Positions 19,395-27,396 of a stretch of DNA of 64,000 bases are shown here, in pieces (the stretch's first letter is position 1; every line of letters begins with the position of its first letter). A program made the translations under genes and the position numbers. This stretch comes from Alphaproteobacteria bacterium 65-37. GTDB lineage: Bacteria; Pseudomonadota; Alphaproteobacteria; Reyranellales; Reyranellaceae. The notes below the pieces were generated by a model, which was given only the letters and a program-made list of their open reading frames with translations, was not told the origin of the DNA and did not search any database. Location: NCBI GenBank assembly GCA_001897995.1, contig MKRV01000265.1:1-64000 (forward strand). Direction: 5' to 3'.

Positions 19395-20648
19395 ATGTCG
19401 GGTTTCAAGTCGGACTTCATGCGGATCGTGCACGAGCGCGGAATGGTGCATCAGTGCAGCGACACCCAGCGCCTCGACGAGCTTCTCGGGAGCGGCGTCC
19501 GCACGGCCTATATCGGCTTCGACTGCACCGCCGACTCGCTGCATGTCGGCCACTTGCTGCAGATCATGCTGCTGCGCTGGTGGCAGAAGAGCGGCCATCG
19601 CCCGATCGCCCTGATGGGCGGCGGCACGACCAAAGTCGGCGATCCCTCGGGACGCGACGAGACCCGTCAGCTCCTGACGACCGCCCAGATCGACGCCAAC
19701 ATGGCGACCATCAAGCGGAGCTTCTCGAACTACCTCACTTTCGGTGACGGCTCGACCGATGCCGTCATGGCGAACAATGCCGACTGGCTCGACGGCCTGC
19801 TCTACATTCCCCTGCTGCGCGACGTCGGCCGGCACTTCTCCGTCAACCGGATGCTCACCATGGATTCGGTGAAACTCCGCCTCGACCGCGACCAGCCGCT
19901 GTCCTTCCTCGAATTCAACTACATGATCCTGCAGTCCTACGACTTCGTGGAACTGCACAAGCGCTACAACTGCATCGCGCAGATGGGCGGCTCCGACCAG
20001 TGGGGCAACATCGTCATGGGTGCCGATCTCGGTCGCCGCATGCAGGGGGCAGAGCTGTTCGCCCTGACCTCGCCTCTGCTGGCCACCGCCTCGGGCGCCA
20101 AGATGGGCAAAACGGCCGCCGGCGCCGTGTGGCTCAATCCCGACCGCCTCTCGCCCTACGACTTCTGGCAATACTGGCGCAACACCGAAGATGCCGATGT
20201 CGGCCGCTTCCTTCGGTTGTTCACCGACATGCCGCTCGACGAAGTCGCCAGGCTCGAGGCCCTGAAGGGCCAGGAAATCAACGAAGCCAAGAAGATCCTC
20301 GCCACCGAGGTCACCACCCTGGCGCACGGTCGGCAATCAGCTGAAACCGCCGCCGATACGGCGCGGCGCACCTTCGAAGAAGGCGCCAAGGCCGACACCT
20401 TGCCGACCATCGACATGGCGCGGGCGAAGCTCAGGGCTGGGGTCCCCGCCTTCGAATTGCTGCACGATGCCGGCCTGGTGGAGAGCCGAAACGAAGCCCG
20501 CAAGCTGATCAAGGGCGGCGGCGCACGCCTCAACGACAAGCCCATCGTCAACGATACCGCCCCGGTCGGCGAAGGCGATCTCGACGCCTCCGGCACGTTG
20601 AAGCTCTCGGCCGGCCGCAAGCGGCACGTTCTGGTCCGCGCCGTCTGA
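19395..20648 (+). CDS. tyrS: tyrosyl-tRNA synthetase
   Basis: A 417-residue class I aminoacyl-tRNA synthetase charging tRNA-Tyr. The HIGH signature is HVGH in SLHVGHLLQ, and the KMSKS loop is KMGKT in [10 protein letters not shown]. The tyrosine-binding [11 protein letters not shown] is intact. A C-terminal S4-like RNA-binding domain follows ([21 protein letters not shown]). The length and KMGKT loop indicate the TyrRS subclass common in Proteobacteria. Translation starts at ATG 19395, about 115 bases from the divergent anmK start. Confidence 0.96.
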   Translation: MSGFKSDFMRIVHERGMVHQCSDTQRLDELLGSGVRTAYIGFDCTADSLHVGHLLQIMLLRWWQKSGHRPIALMGGGTTKVGDPSGRDETRQLLTTAQIDANMATIKRSFSNYLTFGDGSTDAVMANNADWLDGLLYIPLLRDVGRHFSVNRMLTMDSVKLRLDRDQPLSFLEFNYMILQSYDFVELHKRYNCIAQMGGSDQWGNIVMGADLGRRMQGAELFALTSPLLATASGAKMGKTAAGAVWLNPDRLSPYDFWQYWRNTEDADVGRFLRLFTDMPLDEVARLEALKGQEINEAKKILATEVTTLAHGRQSAETAADTARRTFEEGAKADTLPTIDMARAKLRAGVPAFELLHDAGLVESRNEARKLIKGGGARLNDKPIVNDTAPVGEGDLDASGTLKLSAGRKRHVLVRAV

Positions 20649-20684
20649 ACCGCGGGCGCCGCGCTCGCGGTAACTTTGGGCTAG

Positions 20685-23600
20685 CTACCTGGTCGCTGGC
20701 GGGGGTGCCTGCGTCGTGTTGGGCATCGGCGGCGGCGGCGCGGTAAAGATCTCGCGCAAGGCACCGGGCGTGACGGCAGACATCATGTTGATGTCGTTCT
20801 TCAGGTCGTCGAACGGGCCGTGCAGCCGATAGGAGATCGCGAACAGGCCGCCGTCCTTGCCGCCGGTCAGCAACGGCCCCAGCAGCGGCACATTCGACAA
20901 CAGGTTGTTCAGCGCGAACGCCGGCACGATCACGCCATAGAGCTGTGCCGTCTCCTTGCCGATATCGACGATGCCTTGCGTCGTGAGTCCGATCGACGGG
21001 CCGCTGGTCCGCCCGTTGCGGACCTGGATGCTCTCGCCGGCCTTGACGAGACTGGCGGTGAGGCTGTCGAACTGCTGCAGGGCGTTGCCGGCGCTGTTCA
21101 ACCCGTCGATGGCCGCATTCAATGTGCCGACGTCGGGGCGCGGGCTCACCTTCTGCAAGCGATAAGGTCCTACCTTCAGCGTCCCCTCGAGCGGCGGATC
21201 GGCCCACAGGTCGTTGAACTTGCCTTCGATGTGGAGATAGCCGTTGACCAGGCCGTCCATCCATCCGGCCTCCGACAGGAGCTGTCCGAAATCAGCGACG
21301 TAGAGGAAGAGCGTGCGTCCCGACTGTGCCGGCGTGATGCGGAACGTCGAGCCCTTCCCGCCCCCTATCCCCAGGTCGGCGAAGGTGACGCGCTCTCCCA
21401 TCATGTCGAAGCGGCCGTTGAGGTACCCCAGCGAGCCGCGCTTCAGGATGACGTCCTGGACCTGGATGTCCATCTTGGTGCTGTGTCGCGCATCGGCCGC
21501 CGGCCCCTTGGGCTCGCGCGCCGCCACCGTGTCACGGATCCGTATCATCTCCCGGACGCGGGCCAATTCCAGCGACTGCCCCTTGATCGAGAGCTCGACA
21601 CCGCTGGGCTGGCGCTTCCAATCGAACGATAGGTCGGTCCGTCCGATCTTGACCTGCTGCATGGTCACCTGCTGCAGCACGTTATCGGTGGCAAAGCGCG
21701 CCAGTCCCTTTGCCTGCAGCCCTGCGCCGCGCCCTTCGAATTCGGCCGACGAGAGCTTGCCGCCCTGCCCAAGCTTCAAGGTGAGGTTGGCGAGTCCCTC
21801 GGCCCCCGCCTCCTTCGTCAGCCCCATCGGCTCGATGAAGACTTTCGCCCCCTTGAGGTCGAATCGGCCCACGACTTCGCTCGTTCCATTGGTCGCAACC
21901 TGGTAGGACAAGGTGGTTCCGACAGGGCCGGTGACAAAGGAATCGACTGACGGAAACCCCGCCTTCTCCACGATTGCGGCATTGACGGTCCCCTTGACGT
22001 CGTAACGCCTGCGGAACGGCGCCTTGGCGGCAAAGAGCTCCCGCCAAGTGATGTCCACGGCATTGCCGTCGAGTTTGCCCTGTCCTGTGACGCTGAGTTC
22101 CGAAGCACCATATTTCAGGCGTGCCGTGGCATCCGTGAGGTCGACCTCGCCTAGTGCGTTCTGAAGAGAGAAGGAGGTGAGATTGGCGTCGGCCTTGATC
22201 TCGATATCGGAGACGCTCAGGGCATTGATCAGCGGAAAGGCCAGGGACAGGTCGATCGCGACGTTGCCGGCGATCCGTTTGGGATCGTAGACCACCTCCT
22301 TGGGCAGCCCGAGTTTCGGCTGAGCGAGGAAACGCAGGACATCCTGGGCCGAACCCGAGATCGGCAGGCGCATCGTGGCCATCTGCGGCGGCGGCAGGTC
22401 GATCGCCAGGAGCTCTATGACGCCGTCGGTAACCTTCAGACCGACAGCATTGCCGCGCTGGACATCGAAACGCAGGCTGCCTTTCTCGTAGCGTGCCTTG
22501 CCCGACACGTCCTGCAGCTCCGGCATGTTCGGCATGTAGCGGACGGTCATGCCGCCATAGTCGAGCAGGCCGACCAGACGATCGACCTTCATGTCCGAGA
22601 TATCGTCGACCGGAGAGCTCAGGGAGAATTCGGCGGCGACATCAAGGGCGCCCTTGCTGAGGTTGGCCAGAGCCCATTCTCGGCCGCCTTGGGCGAAGTC
22701 GAGTGGCCAGTACTCGCCGAGCTTGTCGATCGGGATCTGGTGGATTTCGGCGCGGCCCGAGAAAGTACGGCGGTCGTCGGTACGCTCGCCATTGCCTGTC
22801 ACCAGGATCTTAGCAGCGCCAAAATCCATCTCGACCTTGTCGATGCCCGCCGTGTGCTTGGTCGCGTCGACGAAAAAGCGGGCGTTCATGCCCCGCACCT
22901 CGTGCGCGACCGGCAGCACGCCTGGCAGAGTGACGCTGCCCTTGCCACCGGTGATGTCGACGCCGACCGTGCGAATTTCGCCCTTGCCGTTCGCGTCGAT
23001 CTGCAGCCGGCCGGACAGCGCTACATCGACCCCGCGCAGCAGCACGAGATCGGGCGACATGTCGGCAAACACCCATGGCTTGAAGCCGTCGATCCGCGCT
23101 TCGACGGAGATGCGGCTGCGGTCGCGCGTATAGACGCCGGAGAGCGAGGTATCGACCGGATCGCCATGCCCCGTGAACCGGGCGGCAGCCTTGATCGACA
23201 CGCCCGCGGTGTCGCGTTTCAGTTCCGCATTTGCCGACGGTGCGACCCAGATCAGGCCCGACTTCAGGTCGCGCAGCGTCACCTTGGCTTGCGTCACCTT
23301 CACCGAATCGAGCTGGCCGATCAGCGAATCGTAGTTCGGCTCCGCCAGCAGCTGGTCGATCAGGATGGCGACCGCCTCACCCTGCGCGCCTCCTTCCTGC
23401 GACGTGAAAATGCGTTGAAAGATCCCGCCGTCCCGGGCGATGTCGGCTTCGATGACCGGCCTCTCCATCTCCACCGAGGTCGGCAGGAATATCCCGTGGA
23501 TGACCGATCGCGGATCGAAGGTCAGGGATGCGCCCGGCGCCGACGCGATGAGCTGACCCTGGCCGTTTGCGAAACGCAGCCCGTGGAACATCAGCCGTAT

Positions 23601-23873
23601 GGGCTGGCCGAGCCCGGTCCATTCGAAGGCGATGCTGTCGAATTCGGGCTTCACGTCGTTTCCCGGCGCATCGAGCAGACGGGCGATCTGCGGCTTCAGG
23701 AATTCCAGACTGACCGGCCCGGCCGACAGGCGAATCGCCGCCACGATGATCAGGGCGGCAAGGCCCAGCACGATGCCGGCCACGGCTCGGACACAGATCC
23801 GATAGGTTCGCTTGACCAAACCCGACTCTTTCCGGTTCTTGACGATGGCGACTCGCATGAGCGAGCGTGCCAA
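20685..23873 (-). CDS. AsmA/YhdP-like protein with DUF3971, inner-membrane anchored
   Basis: A 1062-residue protein with one membrane segment near the N-terminus (about residues 28-48, AGIVLGLAALIIVAA) and a very long periplasmic region of beta-rich repeats, as in YhdP/AsmA-like proteins thought to bridge the envelope and move phospholipids. The middle contains DUF3971-like sequence, and the C-terminal AsmA-like part ends with YRLHGPFDDLKNDINMM and a Pro-rich tail (TAPPPPMPNTTQAPPP). It is divergent from glnE, with 33 bases between starts. An in-frame ATG at 23858 is an equally possible start. Confidence 0.85.
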   Translation of the reverse strand: MARSLMRVAIVKNRKESGLVKRTYRICVRAVAGIVLGLAALIIVAAIRLSAGPVSLEFLKPQIARLLDAPGNDVKPEFDSIAFEWTGLGQPIRLMFHGLRFANGQGQLIASAPGASLTFDPRSVIHGIFLPTSVEMERPVIEADIARDGGIFQRIFTSQEGGAQGEAVAILIDQLLAEPNYDSLIGQLDSVKVTQAKVTLRDLKSGLIWVAPSANAELKRDTAGVSIKAAARFTGHGDPVDTSLSGVYTRDRSRISVEARIDGFKPWVFADMSPDLVLLRGVDVALSGRLQIDANGKGEIRTVGVDITGGKGSVTLPGVLPVAHEVRGMNARFFVDATKHTAGIDKVEMDFGAAKILVTGNGERTDDRRTFSGRAEIHQIPIDKLGEYWPLDFAQGGREWALANLSKGALDVAAEFSLSSPVDDISDMKVDRLVGLLDYGGMTVRYMPNMPELQDVSGKARYEKGSLRFDVQRGNAVGLKVTDGVIELLAIDLPPPQMATMRLPISGSAQDVLRFLAQPKLGLPKEVVYDPKRIAGNVAIDLSLAFPLINALSVSDIEIKADANLTSFSLQNALGEVDLTDATARLKYGASELSVTGQGKLDGNAVDITWRELFAAKAPFRRRYDVKGTVNAAIVEKAGFPSVDSFVTGPVGTTLSYQVATNGTSEVVGRFDLKGAKVFIEPMGLTKEAGAEGLANLTLKLGQGGKLSSAEFEGRGAGLQAKGLARFATDNVLQQVTMQQVKIGRTDLSFDWKRQPSGVELSIKGQSLELARVREMIRIRDTVAAREPKGPAADARHSTKMDIQVQDVILKRGSLGYLNGRFDMMGERVTFADLGIGGGKGSTFRITPAQSGRTLFLYVADFGQLLSEAGWMDGLVNGYLHIEGKFNDLWADPPLEGTLKVGPYRLQKVSPRPDVGTLNAAIDGLNSAGNALQQFDSLTASLVKAGESIQVRNGRTSGPSIGLTTQGIVDIGKETAQLYGVIVPAFALNNLLSNVPLLGPLLTGGKDGGLFAISYRLHGPFDDLKNDINMMSAVTPGALREIFTAPPPPMPNTTQAPPPATR

Positions 23874-23906
23874 CGGACAAGTGCAATCTAACCTTCGACG
23901 AATTGA

Positions 23907-26864
23907 ATGTCTTGGCTTTCGACTTCCCGCCTGCCCCGACCCTACGACACCGAACGGCAGAGCGTGGCCTGGACGCGCTGGAAAGAGCGTACCGTGGTGC
24001 CCAAGGACGGCGCCGGGGTGGCTCTTCTCGACGCACTGTTCGGCAACAGCCCGTACTTGACCGAGACGGCGCTACAGAACCCCGATTTTATGACAGATCT
24101 ATGGCGCCAAGGGCCGGACGTTGTCTTCGGCGACTTGATGGCGCAACTGTCGACGGCCCATAGCGAGGCTCTGTCCGGCGCTAGACCGGAAGCTATCGCG
24201 GTGACCCTTCGGCGCCTCAAACGGCGTGCCGCTCTCACGGTCGGCGTTGCCGACATTGCCGAAGCCTGGCCCCTCGACCGTATCACCGGTGCGCTCAGCT
24301 CCTTTGCATCGGGCTGCCTCGCCACGCTTACGGACTCGATCCTGCTGCAACTTTCGCGCGACGGGCAGCTCGGCATCGGCGGCGACCCGCAGGCCGCTGC
24401 TTTCACCGTACTCGGCATGGGGAAACTCGGTGCCGGCGAACTCAATTATTCCAGCGATATCGACCTGATCCTGCTCTACGACCGGGACGCGCCCGCGCTG
24501 GCCGACAACGAGCAGCTTTCCCGCCATTTCGTCCGTGGCGCCCGGCTCCTGGTCCAGCTCATGTCCGAAGCGTCGGCCGACGGCTACATCTTCCGCACGG
24601 ATCTCCGGCTGCGCCCCGATCCGGGCTCGACCCCACTCGCCATGTCGGTGCAGGCGGCGGAACTCTACTACGAGAGTGTCGGGCAGAACTGGGAACGTGC
24701 CGCCATGATCAAGGCGCATCCGGTCGCCGGTAACCGCGCCGTTGGTGCGGGTTTCCTCAAGGACATGACGCCGTACATCTGGCGCAAGCACCTCGACTTC
24801 GCGGCCATCCACGACATCCACTCGATCAAGCGCCAGATCAACGCCCATCGCGGCGGCAGCACGATCAAAGTCCTCGATCACAATGTGAAGCTGGGCCGCG
24901 GTGGTATCCGTGAAATCGAGTTCTTCGCCCAGACCCAGCAGCTCATCTTCGGGGGACGCAATCCGGCGCTGAGGCTGCGCGGCACCTGCGAGACTTTGCG
25001 TGCGCTGGCGGACGCCGGCCACGTCACGTCGCATACCGCCGAAGAACTGGTCTCGGCCTACGGCTTCCTGCGGCGGGTAGAGCATCGCCTGCAGATGATC
25101 GACGATCGGCAGACCCATTCACTGCCGTCCGACGAAGCCGGCGTCGCCGCGGTCGCGACCTTCCTGGGATACGACGACCCGATGACGTTCCAGGCCGAAC
25201 TCCTGGACACGCTGCGTTGTGTCGAAAGCCACTATGCCCACCTGTTCGAGGAAGCGCCGAGCCTTGCCGGTCCGGGCGGCAACCTGGTCTTCACCGGTAC
25301 CGACGACGATCCAGGCACCCTCGAAACCCTGAAGGCCCTGGGTTTCCGCGACACCTCGTCGGCCGCTGCCATCGTGCGCCGCTGGCATCACGGCCGTTAC
25401 CGCGCCACCGCGACAGCGCGGGCGCGCGAACTGCTCACCGAACTGATGCCGGGTATTCTCAAGGCACTGGGTGAGACGGCCTCCCCCGACCAGGCCCTGC
25501 TGAATTTCGATCTCTTCCTCGGCAACCTGCCGGCGGGCGTGCAGCTCTTCTCCCTGTTCAAATCCAATCCGGCGCTGCTGGAACTGCTGGCCACCATCAT
25601 GGGCAGCGCTCCCGGCCTCGCCGCCCATCTCGCCCGCCGCACCCTCCTTCTCGATTCGGTGCTGTCCCCCGACTTCTACAGGCCGCTGCCCCCGGCCGCC
25701 GAGATGACGGCTGACCTGATCGCCGCGCTGTCCCAGGTCGACCACGAGCAGGACATCCTCGACCTCGCCCGCCGCTGGAACAACGACCGGCGCTTCCAGG
25801 TCGGCGTGCAGCAGCTCAAGCACATCGTTCGACCAGCCGATGCGGGCCTTGCCTATTCAGATATCGCCGCTGCGGCGATCACGGCCCTGTGCGACCGGGT
25901 CGAACGGCACTTCGCCGAAACGCACGGCGGCTTCCAGGGGCAGCGCCTCGCCGTCCTGGGTCTCGGCAAGCTCGGCAGCCGCGAAATGTCGGCCACCTCC
26001 GACCTCGACCTGATCTTCGTCTACGACATCCCCGCCGGCATGGAGGAGTCGGACGGCCCGTCGCCCCTCTCGCCCATCCAATACTACACCCGCCTCAGCC
26101 AGAAGATCGTGAATGCCCTGACGGCGCTCACCAACGAAGGCACCCTCTACGAGGTCGACATGCGGCTGCGCCCCTCGGGACGTGCCGGCCCGCTGGCCAA
26201 CTCCCTCGAGGGTTTCGAGAATTATCACGCACAGTCGGCCTGGACCTGGGAGCACATGGCGCTGACACGCATGCGGGTGATCCACGGTCCCGCCGCGCTC
26301 GCCGAGCGGCTGACCGAGATCGTGAGGGCGACGCTCTGCCGTCCACGCGATCCGGCGACGCTCGTGCGCGACGTCGCCGACATGCGCGACCGGATCGCCC
26401 AGCACGCTCCGCCGAAGAGCGCCTGGGACTTCAAGCATTTGCGCGGCGGCCTGTTCGATATCGACTTCGTTGCGCAATATCTCGCCCTGCTACATGCCGC
26501 CGACCGGCCCGACATTCTCGATCCGCACCCGGCCGAAATGTTGCATCGTATGGCTGCGGCCGACCTGATCGGCCGCGAAGATGCCGAGCGACTCAGCGCC
26601 GCCCGGACCTTGCTGTCGGACGTTCAGAGCCTGCTGCGGCTGACCTTGAACGGGGACGAGGCTGCTTTCGACGAGAGCAAGGCCCCAGAAGGCCAACGCC
26701 GCCTGATTGCCGCGACCGAAGGATCCCGCGATCTAGGCGACCTGCAGATGCGGATCGGCCGCGAGACCGACGCGGTGCGTGCTATATACGAGCGTATCGT
26801 CGAAGCACCTGCCCGGGCGGCCGGCTGGGTATCGCGCAAGGAAGGCAAAGGAAGCGAACGATGA
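23907..26864 (+). CDS. glnE: bifunctional glutamine synthetase adenylyltransferase/adenylyl-removing enzyme
   Basis: A 985-residue regulator that adenylylates and deadenylylates glutamine synthetase according to nitrogen status signalled by PII. Two nucleotidyltransferase domains are visible. The N-terminal one has GMGKLGAGELNYSSDIDL and the C-terminal one GLGKLGSREMSATSDLDL, each with the metal-binding Asp pair, separated by helical regions. The total length agrees with GlnE. Its TGA overlaps the ATG of bcp by four bases, so the peroxidase is probably co-translated. Confidence 0.95.
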   Translation: MSWLSTSRLPRPYDTERQSVAWTRWKERTVVPKDGAGVALLDALFGNSPYLTETALQNPDFMTDLWRQGPDVVFGDLMAQLSTAHSEALSGARPEAIAVTLRRLKRRAALTVGVADIAEAWPLDRITGALSSFASGCLATLTDSILLQLSRDGQLGIGGDPQAAAFTVLGMGKLGAGELNYSSDIDLILLYDRDAPALADNEQLSRHFVRGARLLVQLMSEASADGYIFRTDLRLRPDPGSTPLAMSVQAAELYYESVGQNWERAAMIKAHPVAGNRAVGAGFLKDMTPYIWRKHLDFAAIHDIHSIKRQINAHRGGSTIKVLDHNVKLGRGGIREIEFFAQTQQLIFGGRNPALRLRGTCETLRALADAGHVTSHTAEELVSAYGFLRRVEHRLQMIDDRQTHSLPSDEAGVAAVATFLGYDDPMTFQAELLDTLRCVESHYAHLFEEAPSLAGPGGNLVFTGTDDDPGTLETLKALGFRDTSSAAAIVRRWHHGRYRATATARARELLTELMPGILKALGETASPDQALLNFDLFLGNLPAGVQLFSLFKSNPALLELLATIMGSAPGLAAHLARRTLLLDSVLSPDFYRPLPPAAEMTADLIAALSQVDHEQDILDLARRWNNDRRFQVGVQQLKHIVRPADAGLAYSDIAAAAITALCDRVERHFAETHGGFQGQRLAVLGLGKLGSREMSATSDLDLIFVYDIPAGMEESDGPSPLSPIQYYTRLSQKIVNALTALTNEGTLYEVDMRLRPSGRAGPLANSLEGFENYHAQSAWTWEHMALTRMRVIHGPAALAERLTEIVRATLCRPRDPATLVRDVADMRDRIAQHAPPKSAWDFKHLRGGLFDIDFVAQYLALLHAADRPDILDPHPAEMLHRMAAADLIGREDAERLSAARTLLSDVQSLLRLTLNGDEAAFDESKAPEGQRRLIAATEGSRDLGDLQMRIGRETDAVRAIYERIVEAPARAAGWVSRKEGKGSER

Positions 26865-27325
26865 GCGTCGAAGAAGGCAAGAAGGCTCCGGATTTCAGTG
26901 CGCCCACCGACGGCGGCAAAAAGCTGAAGCTCTCCGAGCTGCGCGGCAAGCCGGTCGTCCTCTACTTCTATCCCAAGGACGACACGCCGGGCTGCACCAC
27001 CGAGGCCTGCGGCTTTCGCGACGCTGCTCCCGATTTCAAGAAGCTCAAGGCGCAGATCGTCGGCGTCTCGAAGGACAGCGTCGCCCGCCACGACAAGTTC
27101 AAGGCCAAGTACGACCTCAACTTCCCCCTCGTCTCGGACGAGGACGGCAAGATCTGCGAAAAGTACGGAACCTGGATCGAGAAGAGCCTCTACGGCCGCA
27201 AGTACATGGGCATCGACCGCGCCACCTTCCTGATCGACAAGGACGGCGTGGTCCGCAAGATCTGGCACAAGGTGAAGGTCAAGGGCCATGTCGACGAGGT
27301 GCGCGAGGCCCTTGAAGCGCTCTGA
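26861..27325 (+). CDS. bcp: thioredoxin-dependent thiol peroxidase (Bcp/PrxQ)
   Basis: A 154-residue atypical two-cysteine peroxiredoxin that reduces hydrogen and organic peroxides. The peroxidatic Cys and resolving Cys are in TPGCTTEACGF (Cys-x4-Cys), and the family motif FYPKDDTPGC is intact. It starts with ATG at 26861, overlapping the end of glnE, and ends before a strong hairpin. Confidence 0.95.
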   Translation: MSVEEGKKAPDFSAPTDGGKKLKLSELRGKPVVLYFYPKDDTPGCTTEACGFRDAAPDFKKLKAQIVGVSKDSVARHDKFKAKYDLNFPLVSDEDGKICEKYGTWIEKSLYGRKYMGIDRATFLIDKDGVVRKIWHKVKVKGHVDEVREALEAL

Positions 27326-27351
27326 GCGGCGTCGACGGCGTCATCCGACGT

Positions 27352-27377
27352 CGCCTCCCCATTTGAATGGGGAGGCG
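27352..27377. terminator. bidirectional terminator hairpin
   Basis: A 10-bp stem (CGCCTCCCCA and TGGGGAGGCG) with a short loop TTTGAA between the convergent bcp and S53 peptidase genes. It is GC-rich and perfect but lacks a clear U-tract on either side. Confidence 0.65.
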
Positions 27378-27396
27378 GGAACGATCGTGCTTGCCG